A DNA stretch of 15,636 bases from CAYJOG01 sp964371695 [NCBI: uncultured bacterium] (GCA_964371695.1 CAYJOG010000001.1:1-15636); one strand, 5' to 3'. Positions 7,358 through 14,549 are shown, numbered from the stretch's first letter. Numbers and translations: made by a program. Notes: a model not told the origin generated them from the sequence alone.

Positions 7358-8275
7358 GTGAGTCAGCCTCTTTCTGTTCAATGGCGGTGTCGCCGCCCTG
7401 CGTTGTTTCGCCTTTTGGTGCTGCCCGGCCTTCTGCTGCTGAGCGGCTGCCGCACACAGGACCCAGCCGTCGAGTTCAACAAGCGAATCACCAGTCTGGA
7501 AGACCGCGTGACCCGGCTGGAAGAAGAACTCGCCCGTGTGCGCGACTCGTCCCAACTGGACCCAGGCCAGGGCGGGGCAGACCTGTCCCAGACCGCGGCC
7601 TATCAGCGCATCACCCGCAAGGCGGGCCACAGTGGCCGGGTTTATCGCACCAACGGAGCCATTGTGTCGCTCAAGGGCGGCGGCGGAGCGAGTTTCTCTT
7701 TTGAAAAACCCGACGTGCTCAAGGTGGCGGGCCACGCGGTGAAGCTGCCTGATCTTTCGTTGTGCGCGCCGCCGGGCAAAAAAGATTTCATCCCCATCGA
7801 TATGGATTTTTTGATGGCCCCCGACAACCGTCTGGCCTGGGTGGTGGTGGCCTGCCCCAACGACGGCGACATTCTTTATCTCGTGGACATGGAAAACGGC
7901 CGCCTGCTGCAAACCGAGTTTTCCGGCCCCGCCGCCCCCACCACCAGCACGTTGTGGTCGCCCGATGCGGCGTTCATTCTCATGGAATCCTGCAAGGGCG
8001 TGTGCAACCTCACGCTGCTGGACACCGCAGGCAACAAGCTGGATTTTGAAGCCCCCGACCTGTTTGGTTATGTGCCCCCCGAAAACACAGAAGACAAAAC
8101 CCCGCCCAAGTGCCGCATTCTGAGCGGCGACTGGACCGGCGTGGCCGTGGCGCGGCTGAAGCTGGGCTGCTCGCGCAAAACCAGCCAGGCCCCCGCCAAC
8201 GACAACGAGGTGGAGCTGACCATGCCCGCCGACCTCAACGTGCTGGAGCGCACGATGACAGTGGTGGTGCAGTGA
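7358..8275 (+). CDS. Lipoprotein with coiled coil and TolB/PD40-like repeat
   Basis: A 305-residue lipoprotein. The N-terminus is basic, then hydrophobic, and ends in the lipobox L28-S29-G30-C31. Residue +2 is Arg, not Asp, so sorting to the outer membrane is expected. Residues about 40-63 form a short coiled coil ('RITSLEDRVTRLEEELARV'). The rest is beta-rich, and 'TLWSPDAAFILMES' matches the pattern of WD40-like PD40/TolB propeller strands. Several Cys residues (in 'LSLCAPP', 'VVACPND', 'ESCKGVCNL', 'PPKCRIL', 'LGCSRK') could form periplasmic disulphides. The GTG at 7358 is the only in-frame start that keeps the whole signal; its Shine-Dalgarno is weak. It ends 21 bp before the next gene and is likely co-transcribed with it. 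Function unknown. Confidence 0.75.
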   Translation: MSQPLSVQWRCRRPALFRLLVLPGLLLLSGCRTQDPAVEFNKRITSLEDRVTRLEEELARVRDSSQLDPGQGGADLSQTAAYQRITRKAGHSGRVYRTNGAIVSLKGGGGASFSFEKPDVLKVAGHAVKLPDLSLCAPPGKKDFIPIDMDFLMAPDNRLAWVVVACPNDGDILYLVDMENGRLLQTEFSGPAAPTTSTLWSPDAAFILMESCKGVCNLTLLDTAGNKLDFEAPDLFGYVPPENTEDKTPPKCRILSGDWTGVAVARLKLGCSRKTSQAPANDNEVELTMPADLNVLERTMTVVVQ

Positions 8276-8296
8276 GTTTTTCTGGTCCGGGGTTTT

Positions 8297-10120
8297 ATGA
8301 TGCCCAGCGTGGATAAACACCGACTGCTGGTTTTTGCCGCGTTTTGCGTGGGCCTGCTGGCTTGGCCGCCCAACCGCCCCCAGGCCAGCGAAGACGTGCT
8401 GGGCCGCACACTGTTGCAGGCGGTGCGCGAAGAAGACGTCTATCGCGTGCGCCAGTTGCTGATGGAGGGCGCGGGGCCTTCTCTGCCGGTGGAAGAAGGC
8501 GAAGCCACGCCGCTGACAGAAGCCGTGCTGCGGCAAAACCAGACCCTGGTGGAGCTGCTGCTTTTCTGGGGGGCGGACCCCAACGCCACCGTGTCGCTGC
8601 CGGTGCCCCGGGGCCCCCAGGGGCGGGGAGGCTTCACGGCGCTGCACATCGCCGCGCACCGCGCCCTTGTGCCCATCATGTCCCTGCTGCTCAAAAACGG
8701 CGCGAGCGTCAAAACCCGCGACAGCCTGGGCCGCACACCGCTGCACTGGGCGGCAGAGGCCGGGCATCTGAACCCCAAGTCCCCCAAAAAAGAAGTGGTG
8801 TCCCTGCTGCTGGAACACGGCGGCGATCTGGACCAGAAAGACCTCACCGGCCTCTCGGCCCCCGCCCTGGCGCGGGAGGTGGCGGGCGAGCCGCCTCCCT
8901 CGCCCGAAATCAAAACCCGTCCCGCGCCTGCCGCAAAAACGGTTTCGCCACCGGCCCCCAAACCGCCAGTCAAACCTCCGCCGGTGGTGAAAAAACCTGC
9001 CCCGCCGCCCACACCCAAACCACCGCCCGTGGTGGAAAAACCCGTGGCCAAACCGGCTCCCTCGACACCCACGCCTGTTGTCAAACCCATGGCCGTCAAG
9101 CCCGCAGCCAAACCTCCTGCGGAAAAACCCGCCATCGCCAAACCGGCGGCGAAACCGACCGCACCCGCCGCCAGCAAACCCGCTCTCCGCTGGGTGCGCG
9201 TGACCCGCACGGCGGTGCGTCTGCGCAGCGCACCCACCACACAGGGGGGCGACACGGGCCAGCGGGTGAGTACACCGGCACGCCTGAAACTGCTGGCGGT
9301 GGTGACTGGCAAACACACCCCCAAAGAGGTGTGGTATCAGGTGATTGACCCCACGGGCAAGGCGGCGTTCCTCCGCTCGGACATGGCCGAGCGCGTGGAC
9401 ACCCCCGCCGCTTCAGCGCCACCGCTGCGGCCCACCTCCCGGCCCCCGGCCACACCACCCGCCTCGCCAAAACCCGTCGTCGAAGAACTCCCCCATCCCC
9501 TGCCCGCTTTCTCTGATTCGGTGCTTGTGCCCTTCAGTTATTCACTGGCCTTGCCGCCCCACCGGCCCGTGGGGGCGCGGCCCATGGCCACGCTCAAAAA
9601 CCGCCCCCTGCGCCCCCGCAGTCATCCGGCCCCCGGCGCGCCGGTGGTGTGGGGCAGCAAGCTGCCCCAGGGTCAGGCGGTGCGCGCCCTGCGGGTTCAC
9701 CGCGAAAAAAACCAGCCCACGGCGTTTTGGGTAGAGGTGCTCTCGCCCACGCGGGGCAGCGTGTTTTTGCCAGAGGCGGCGTTTGTGGAGTTGCCCTGGT
9801 TTGTGTCGGCGCAGGATCCCCGCACCAAAGAGGACAAGCTGTTTTTGCTGGCGGCGCGGCGCGGCAAGCTGGCGCTGGCCAAGAAGTGGTTCCAGGCCGG
9901 GGCCAACCCCGACGCCGCCGAGCCGGGGGCGGCCTGGGAAACCCCCTATGCGGGCTGGACCGCCCTGCACTGGGCGGCAGAAAAAAACCACCCCGAACTG
10001 GCGGCCTGGCTGCTGAGCCTGGGGGCGCACACCAACACGCCCGACGCCGAAGGCCGCCTGCCCCTCACACTGGCCCGCTGGCGCGGCCACAACCAGTTGG
10101 CCGACCTGCTGAAGCCGTGA
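8297..10120 (+). CDS. Exported ankyrin-repeat protein with SH3-like domains
   Basis: A 607-residue exported protein. The N-terminal signal peptide (hydrophobic 'LLVFAAFCVGLLAW') probably ends near 'PQA' at about residue 30. Ankyrin repeats lie at about 35-195 ('TALHIAAHRALVPIMSLLL', 'GRTPLHWAAEAGHL') and again at the C-terminus, about 513-607 ('GWTALHWAAEKNHPELAAW'). Between them is a Pro/Lys/Ala-rich spacer (about 197-295) of 'KPPPV' or 'AKPAAK' type. A bacterial SH3-like domain follows (about 297-368, 'TAVRLRSAPT', 'VWYQVIDPTGKAAFL'). A second Pro-rich segment and another SH3-like stretch (about 430-500) come next. The spacer suggests a reach across the periplasm or cell wall. The gene follows the lipoprotein gene by 21 bp. 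Bacterial ankyrin proteins are usually binding scaffolds; the partner here is unknown, with the lipoprotein the obvious candidate. Confidence 0.8.
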   Translation: MMPSVDKHRLLVFAAFCVGLLAWPPNRPQASEDVLGRTLLQAVREEDVYRVRQLLMEGAGPSLPVEEGEATPLTEAVLRQNQTLVELLLFWGADPNATVSLPVPRGPQGRGGFTALHIAAHRALVPIMSLLLKNGASVKTRDSLGRTPLHWAAEAGHLNPKSPKKEVVSLLLEHGGDLDQKDLTGLSAPALAREVAGEPPPSPEIKTRPAPAAKTVSPPAPKPPVKPPPVVKKPAPPPTPKPPPVVEKPVAKPAPSTPTPVVKPMAVKPAAKPPAEKPAIAKPAAKPTAPAASKPALRWVRVTRTAVRLRSAPTTQGGDTGQRVSTPARLKLLAVVTGKHTPKEVWYQVIDPTGKAAFLRSDMAERVDTPAASAPPLRPTSRPPATPPASPKPVVEELPHPLPAFSDSVLVPFSYSLALPPHRPVGARPMATLKNRPLRPRSHPAPGAPVVWGSKLPQGQAVRALRVHREKNQPTAFWVEVLSPTRGSVFLPEAAFVELPWFVSAQDPRTKEDKLFLLAARRGKLALAKKWFQAGANPDAAEPGAAWETPYAGWTALHWAAEKNHPELAAWLLSLGAHTNTPDAEGRLPLTLARWRGHNQLADLLKP

Positions 10121-10161
10121 AGGCCAACAACTTTCCCTGAATTCTGATCAGCGGTTTTACG

Positions 10162-10197
10162 AACAGGGTGTTTCTCAACACCCCGTTAGTTCATTTT
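10162..10197 (+). terminator. Intrinsic terminator after the ankyrin gene
   Basis: Arms aacagggtgtt (10162-10172) and aacaccccgtt (10177-10187) pair at 10 of 11 positions around a 4-nt loop. A T-rich tail (agttcatttt) follows. It lies about 40 bp after the stop codon of the ankyrin gene. Confidence 0.6.
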
Positions 10198-10241
10198 CGG
10201 AATGGGTGTGTCAGACATCGCCGGAAAGCCCCGCCTCGGAT

Positions 10242-10286
10242 GGCGTCATTCCTGCGAAAGCGAAAATCCAGTCAAATATAAAAACC
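10242..10286 (+). repeat. Dispersed palindromic repeat, diverged copy
   Basis: Aligns with 15501-15545 over about 45 bp, starting at cgtcattcc and ending in an AT-rich ataaaaac-like tail. The right stem arm is damaged (gcgaaaat instead of gcgggaat), so this copy no longer folds well. Confidence 0.6.
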
Positions 10287-10296
10287 ACCCTATTCG

Positions 10297-10319
10297 CCTC
10301 TCCCCTTTACGGGGAGAGG
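10297..10319. repeat. Stem-loop repeat cctctcccc/ggggagagg
   Basis: Perfect 9 bp arms (10297-10305 and 10311-10319) around tttac, followed by gttggggt. This matches the dispersed 'ctctcccc...ggggagagggt' intergenic repeats seen in many proteobacteria. It has no U-tract. Confidence 0.6.
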
Positions 10320-10535
10320 GTTGGGGTAATTGGCGCGGGCAGTCTTTTGGGGGAGCGGCAGCATATTGATGCTGCCGGGTGCGCCAAGCGGCGCGACAGC
10401 GCCGGGGTTTATTTAAAAGCAAAAACCGCTGTCCCTTCTCCCGTCCGAAAGATGGGAGCAGATAAGGAGGCCGAATAATGGGCACAGGCCCCGGCAACGC
10501 TGGCTGAAACAGAGCTTTTTGGGGGAAAGGAATGG

Positions 10536-10596
10536 GCCGCTTCGCGGCGGTCGCAGCACTTCGTGCCGCTCCTTGGCGGGCGGTCTGCGCCCGCCA
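10536..10596. repeat. Row of three GC-rich stem-loops
   Basis: Three hairpins lie one after the other: gccgc-TTC-gcggc (10536-10548), gcac-TTC-gtgc (10556-10566) and tggcgggc with gcccgcca (10574-10596, 7-nt loop). The first two share the same TTC loop. Such clustering suggests a structured repeat or RNA, not coding sequence. Confidence 0.5.
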
Positions 10597-10701
10597 CTTT
10601 GGTTGTGTGATGAGCGCACCCCGCCACGCGGCCTGCTGGCAACCCGCATGACGTTGCCCTTGGCGTCCCGCTTGGATTTCATTTTTCTGGTTTGGATTCA
10701 G

Positions 10702-10717
10702 ATTTGAGTACTCAAAT
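10702..10717. promoter_or_regulatory. Perfect 16 bp palindrome, possible operator
   Basis: ATTTGAGT followed directly by its reverse complement ACTCAAAT, with no loop. A dyad without a loop in AT-rich DNA upstream of a promoter fits a dimeric regulator site. It lies about 130 bp before the promoter at 10846. No regulator gene is present. Confidence 0.3.
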
Positions 10718-10845
10718 AGATTTTTCGGAATAGACGGCTCAGCCTGTGCAGTTCTTCTCGCCCACTCATGCCGCATAACCTCCTCCCCTGCCCACCCTTC
10801 TTGACCAAATATGGGTTGGATAGTTACAAGAAAACAACTTAAAGA

Positions 10846-10874
10846 TTGACAAGTTGATTTTGGACTGTTATATA
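10846..10874 (+). promoter_or_regulatory. Strong sigma70 promoter of the FG-GAP gene
   Basis: TTGACA (10846-10851) and TATATA (10869-10874) are separated by the ideal 17 bp. Transcription should begin near 10881, which is inside the first codons if the ATG at 10877 is used. This bears on the start choice of the next gene. Confidence 0.65.
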
Positions 10875-10876
10875 GG

Positions 10877-11338
10877 ATGTTCGTGAAAAGCATCGCTATT
10901 TCTCAGGCTGGCATCTGGCGAGGAGGTACGCTGCCTCCGGCAAAAACTCTTGGCCTGCGCCTCCTGCTCCTGAGTTTTTCTCTTCTCATTATCTACAACC
11001 CAGCGCCCAAGGCTTCGGAAGAACTGGCTTTTCAAAAATTCTGGCAGAGCGGTGAGACAAACAAAACTACCGCCATTCGTTTGGGCGACATGGATGGTGA
11101 CGGGAAACTGGACATCGTCGCTGCCGATAGCGCTACTTCAGGAGAAACAGTTAAAGTTTACAGGAACCTTGGCAATTTTTTTACGCTTATTTGGGAATCT
11201 GAAATAGATGCGCCCTTCGCCTCTCTTGATTTGGGCGATGTGGACGGCGATGGCGATTTGGATATTCTCGCGGGGAGCGATCAAGGCGCTTTTGTGTTTG
11301 TAAACAAAGGTTCTGGCCAAGCCACCTTGCTTTGGTAA
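10877..11338 (+). CDS. 5' part of interrupted FG-GAP propeller protein
   Basis: First 153 residues of a secreted FG-GAP/VCBS-type beta-propeller. A signal peptide is visible ('LGLRLLLLSFSLLIIY' then 'APKA'). Two Ca-binding loops follow, 'GDMDGDGKLD' (11084) and 'GDVDGDGDLD' (11234). The frame then hits TAA at 11336-11338. The same frame continues beyond it with blades 3-7 and a dockerin-like end, so this is the front of one 673-codon gene ending at 12895. The ATG at 10877 almost coincides with the predicted transcription start. Alternatives are GTG at 10883, or CTG at 10931 preceded by AGGAGG (10921-10926), which gives a compact signal peptide. The gene is AT-richer than its neighbours. Confidence 0.7.
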   Translation: MFVKSIAISQAGIWRGGTLPPAKTLGLRLLLLSFSLLIIYNPAPKASEELAFQKFWQSGETNKTTAIRLGDMDGDGKLDIVAADSATSGETVKVYRNLGNFFTLIWESEIDAPFASLDLGDVDGDGDLDILAGSDQGAFVFVNKGSGQATLLW

Positions 11339-12895
11339 ATACCAACAAGCAATGATCCTGAACAGGTTAGATGGGGCGATATCGACAATGATGGTGATCT
11401 TGATATTATTGCCGGAAGTGGCGGAGAAAAAACGGTTGTCTATGAAAATTCCTGTGGTGCTTTTACCCCGATTTGGGAGTCGGGCGACAGCCCTAACGTT
11501 TGGGCGATTGACGCCGCCGATTATGACAATGATGGAGACACTGACTTTGCAATTGGCCTAACTTTAGGAACCCCAACAAGAATTTACAGAAATGATGGAG
11601 ACCATCAATTTTCTTTAGCCTGGTCAAGTCCAGTCGCATATGATGCCACATCTGTAAAATTCAATGACATAAACTCCGATGGCAGGGTTGATATAATAAT
11701 CGGCAATGAAGAATCCACTAGTGCCGAAGAAACTTATTTATACAAAAACGATGGCGCTGGGTTTTTTTCTCTAATGACAACTTTACCTGGAGATGCAGTT
11801 AAGGATATTTCATTGGCAGACTTCAACAATGATGGAAAATTAGATATAATACGGGCAAATGACATATTCCCTGGTGGCACAAAAGGAAGAGAAACTGAAA
11901 TATTTATCCAGGGGCAAACGCCGTCTGAATTCTCGCTTTCCTGGAAAACTTCAGACAGTTACTGGTCTTACGCTGTAGACACCGGCGATATTGACGACGA
12001 TGGGTTAATCGATTTCGTAATCGGAACGAAAAGTAACCAACCGATCGTGGTTTTTAAAAACATTTCAGATGCTTCCCCATCTGAAACCATTCTTCCCCCA
12101 ATCTTACGCGCAGTAGAAGCCAACGCACCAGGGGCAGTTCAATTCTCCTGGGCTTCGTCCGATGCGGGTAACCCGAATCTAACTTTTCGGCTACGCATAG
12201 GTACTTTCTCTGGAGGATCGGATATTTTAAGCGCGGCCTCTGCCGCAGGGCTCGGCCTTCTCGGAATCAAAACAAGTCACACGATTACTTTGCCAGCCGG
12301 AACCTATTTTTGGTCTGCTCAAACTGTAAGCGCACGGGGATTTGCCATCAGTGATTTTGCACCAGAAGAAAGTTTTGTTTTAATCGGTGGCCAAGAGCCT
12401 CCGTTTATTCGTGTGGTCGCCAGTATCCCTGACTACATGTCAAATTCTGGAGAAATATTGCCAATCAGAGAGTTAGACCTGCTGATGTCAAATAACCCCT
12501 TGATTTCTTGCCTTTCAGAAAAAACATGTCAGAAAAGCCAAGACGAAGATAAATTACATATCGACCTATCTAAATGTCCTTCTGATACCAAAGTCGATCT
12601 TGTCGTACGCCCGCCACTTGGGTTTTTAAGAAACAGTAATGGCGTGTTTCCATGCGCCTTGAACTTGACACTCTCAGACATACTTTCCACCCAATCCGTT
12701 TTTCTTTGTGAGCTTACCACTCCAAAGTTTGCCGGAGATGCAAATGGTGATGGGTTAATTGACCTAAAAGATCTAGGAAAAATAAAAAATGAATTTGGGA
12801 AATCCCCTGATTCAGCTGATTTTAATTTAGATGGCAAGGTTGACTTGAAGGACTTAGGAATTGTCAAAAAACATTTCAACCTTAAAGATAAATAA
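11339..12895 (+). pseudogene. 3' part of interrupted FG-GAP propeller with dockerin-like end
   Basis: This continues the frame of 10877-11338 after one TAA, with no shift. Five more Ca-loop blades are seen: 'GDIDNDGDLD' (11375), 'ADYDNDGDTD' (11516), 'NDINSDGRVD' (11663), 'ADFNNDGKLD' (11816) and 'GDIDDDGLID' (11984). With the two before the stop this makes seven, a full propeller. A FN3-like domain follows (about 12100-12400), then a Cys-containing region. Last comes a dockerin type I-like pair of Ca-loops, 'DANGDGLIDLKDLG' (12737) and 'DFNLDGKVDLKDLG' (12818). The first in-frame start after the stop is ATG 11774, inside the propeller and without a signal peptide, so this part alone is unlikely to be a working protein. 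Either a recent nonsense mutation or a base-call error. Confidence 0.7.
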
Positions 12896-13291
12896 AATGT
12901 TATGTTTTTTATCTAAAAATTAGGCCCTGGCTAAGCCTAACCATGATCAGTGGCAACCGGTCAACATGCCCACATGGTCAAACGACCCTGATGGGTCATT
13001 AAAAAGCTGTCGCTTAAATTAAATCAGCAAAGAAACCTAGAAATGAAGTCAAAATCCGATGAAATATTCCTCGAAGAGGAACTAACTCGGATGGAAAAGT
13101 TTTTCGATGGGTCAAAAATTGGTAACTGTCCAACCCCCATAAGTACAGGTGTGGGAGGGGCGGCCAGTACGAAGTGGTGGTGGATCAGGCGGGCAGGGGG
13201 GAGCTTTTGGTTCAGGGCGAGTGGGAGGGCGTGTTTTGGGGGCGAGGTTACGCTGAAGGGGCACTCCCGTCAGCCCTCCGCCCCCAGCCAG
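12896..13291. other. Intergenic region with AT-to-GC junction
   Basis: No complete gene is seen. An AT-rich part (12896 to about 13135) has small stems: ttaggc/gcctaa near 12921-12941 and gaccc-tgat-gggtc near 12986-12999. At about 13,140 the composition flips abruptly to GC-rich. On the plus strand frame 13126-13323 is open and protein-like but has no start. Confidence 0.5.
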
Positions 13292-13348
13292 CTACTTCTC
13301 CAGATAATCACTCAGGGGGCTGAGGTCGGTGATGTTTTTGGCGTTTAG
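13043..13348 (+). pseudogene. Possible chimeric remnant of two truncated genes
   Basis: The frame from ATG 13043 starts like a small acidic protein ('MKSKSDEIFLEEELTRMEKF') but from about 13,140 reads as low-complexity GC-rich shadow. In another frame, 13165-13270 reads 'QYEVVVDQAGRGELLVQ' then 'EWEGVFWGRGYAEG'. Its third positions are strongly G/C, as in the host genes, so it looks like the end of a real gene whose front is missing. The two halves are not in the same frame. I read this as a joint between an AT-rich insert and resident DNA. Both fragments are too short to name. Confidence 0.25.
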
Positions 13349-14233
13349 CAGCACCATCATCAGGCGTTCCAGCCCCAGGGCCACACCGGCACAGGGGGGC
13401 AGTCGGCCCTCTTGCGCGGCCTTGAGATAATGGGTGTCGAAGACGCGACCGGGGGCGGCTTTTTTGTCCCGCGCCGCGATGGCCGCAAGGCCAGCGGGAG
13501 TGGTTTCTTCGGTCCAGCCGTTGGCCAGCTCCACACCCGCCAGATACATTTCAAACCGCTCGGCCAGATGGGGCGCGTCTGCCTTGCGGCGGGCCAGCAG
13601 GCCCTGGGCCGCGGGATAATCACTCACCATCATCATGCGGGGACTAGTGAGGCGCGGCTCCACCCGGTTGAGTAGGGTGAGGAAATATTCCTCTTCGCCG
13701 TCTTCCTCCAGCACCTGGGTGGCGGTTTTGCCCCCGCCCAGCTTGAACAACGTCTCCAGCGGCGACACGGCAAAGGGTTCGTCGAGCCACACCGGGTGGC
13801 CCTGCCAGGCAAACCGGGGATAAACCCCCGCCGCGCGGGCCAGGTGGCAGGTGAGGTCGTAACAATCCTGCATCAGGGCGGCGTAATCCGCCCCCAGGCG
13901 ATACCACTCCGCCCCCAGAAACTCAGGCGTGTGGCGGGGTGTGTGTTCGCCCTGCCTGAAAAAATGGCTGATCTGGTAAATCTGCGGCAGGTCCCGTCCC
14001 AGCACCTGTTTCATGCCATATTCGGGGCTGGTGGCGAGGAAGAGCCGCCGCTCGCCGTCGCGGGTTTCAAAGGGCGTGAGGTGGGGGCTGGTCTCGGCAA
14101 AAGGCGTGAGCACGGGTGTGTCCACCTCGGCAAAGCCGTTTTGCTGAAACCATTCCCGTGCGGCCCCCAGCAGGCGCACCCGTTTGACATAAAGAGGATG
14201 GCTGGACATGACGGGGCCGGCGTGGCCCTGCAT
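13292..14233 (-). CDS. epmA: EF-P lysine ligase EpmA (GenX/PoxA/YjeA)
   Basis: A 313-residue class II lysyl-tRNA synthetase paralogue lacking the N-terminal anticodon-binding domain. It attaches (R)-beta-lysine to a conserved Lys of elongation factor P in the cytoplasm, which lets ribosomes pass polyproline stretches. Motif 1 region is 'GFAEVDTPVLTP' (33-44); motif 2 is 'FRQGE' (92-96) with 'HTPEF' and 'EWYR' (101-112); motif 3 is 'GVALGLERLMMVLL' near 283-296. Length matches EpmA (about 325 aa), against about 500 for LysRS. ATG 14233 and ATG 14209 are both possible starts; neither has a clear Shine-Dalgarno. A TTGACA on the minus strand at 14264-14259 may be its promoter, with a poor -10, which would favour 14209. 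The partner aminomutase EpmB and EF-P itself are outside the window. Confidence 0.93.
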   Translation of the reverse strand: MQGHAGPVMSSHPLYVKRVRLLGAAREWFQQNGFAEVDTPVLTPFAETSPHLTPFETRDGERRLFLATSPEYGMKQVLGRDLPQIYQISHFFRQGEHTPRHTPEFLGAEWYRLGADYAALMQDCYDLTCHLARAAGVYPRFAWQGHPVWLDEPFAVSPLETLFKLGGGKTATQVLEEDGEEEYFLTLLNRVEPRLTSPRMMMVSDYPAAQGLLARRKADAPHLAERFEMYLAGVELANGWTEETTPAGLAAIAARDKKAAPGRVFDTHYLKAAQEGRLPPCAGVALGLERLMMVLLNAKNITDLSPLSDYLEK

Positions 14234-14303
14234 GTTAACACCCGGTGCGGGTAAGTGGTGTCAACAGAACTTTACAAACGGCTTAATCAGTTCCAAAAAC
14301 TAC

Positions 14304-14330
14304 TTGACATTCCCTCAGATATGGTATACT
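14304..14330 (+). promoter_or_regulatory. Promoter with extended -10 before the small RNA candidate
   Basis: TTGACA (14304-14309) and TATACT (14325-14330), the latter preceded by TGG, an extended -10. The spacer is 15 bp, a little short, which the extended -10 can offset. The start point would be near 14337. It is divergent from epmA and far upstream of the glycosylase start. Confidence 0.6.
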
Positions 14331-14336
14331 GAACCT

Positions 14337-14501
14337 TGAATCCAAATAAAAAAAGCCACCGTCCTAGGACCGGTGGCTTTTCAAAAGGGAGAGTGCTTTT
14401 TCAGCACCAACGTCAGTTCATTAAAAAGTAACGGCGAAAAGCCGAAAAGCTTAAGCAAGAACTTTGAAAACTCTTCCCCCCGCCCAAAACGGGGGGTTTT
14501 T
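14337..14501 (+). ncRNA. Candidate structured small RNA
   Basis: A gene-free stretch of about 165 nt bounded by a good promoter and a good terminator. It would fold into a 5' hairpin with perfect 11 bp arms (14351-14361 and 14371-14381, loop 14362-14370), a short stem gtgct/agcac (14393-14407), a cggc-gaaaa-gccg hairpin (14432-14444) and the terminator stem at 14476-14496. The space between stems is A-rich and single-stranded. No known RNA family was recognised. It could instead be a leader that terminates before the glycosylase gene. Note that the first hairpin followed by seven U's on the minus strand would also end a leftward transcript. Confidence 0.4.
14476..14501 (+). terminator. Intrinsic terminator of the small RNA candidate
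   Basis: Perfect stem ccccccg (14476-14482) with cgggggg (14490-14496), 7-nt loop, then TTTTT (14497-14501). It works only in the plus direction, as no T-tract follows on the minus strand. Confidence 0.75.
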
Positions 14502-14518
14502 GCTGTCTGGGGGCAGGT

Positions 14519-14549
14519 TTGGCTGGGTGGTAACCGCTCCTGGTATAAC
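14519..14549 (+). promoter_or_regulatory. Possible promoter just before the glycosylase start
   Basis: TATAAC at 14544-14549 preceded by TGG forms an extended -10. A weak TTGGCT lies at 14519-14524 with a 19 bp spacer. Transcription would begin near 14556, only about 4 nt before the GTG at 14560, giving a near-leaderless message. It lies just past the terminator at 14476-14501. Confidence 0.4.

Larger units (their letters stand above)
10198..10840. other. Long intergenic stretch with hairpins, no convincing gene
   Basis: This stretch has frames open on both strands, but none has a ribosome site or protein-like composition, and they read through repeats. It holds a diverged dispersed repeat (10242-10286), a 'cctctcccc' stem-loop, small 'gcgcc/ggcgc' stems (10381-10403), a run of three stem-loops (10536-10595) and a perfect 16 bp palindrome (10702-10717). 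From about 10,690 the DNA becomes AT-rich. Confidence 0.6.

Noticed and set aside
7310-9316. A 668-codon open frame on the minus strand, rich in Gly, His and Arg
   Set aside because: It is antisense to the lipoprotein and ankyrin genes, which have a lipobox, signal peptide and domain motifs. Its composition is that of a GC-rich shadow frame.
10206-10478. A 90-codon plus-strand frame after the ankyrin gene
   Set aside because: It crosses two stem-loop repeats and has no Shine-Dalgarno; it looks accidental.
10246-10893. Open frames on the minus strand in the repeat region (215, 89 and 77 codons)
   Set aside because: They read through the dispersed repeats and hairpins, lack ribosome sites and have low-complexity composition. 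No domain was recognised.
11336-11338. Recoding of TAA as an amino acid
   Set aside because: TAA is the normal stop of several nearby genes, and no stop-codon insertion signal is seen, so a point mutation or base error is simpler.
11352-11561. A 69-codon frame after the TAA at 11336
   Set aside because: It is in another frame; the frame of the propeller is open through it and carries the Ca-loop motifs.
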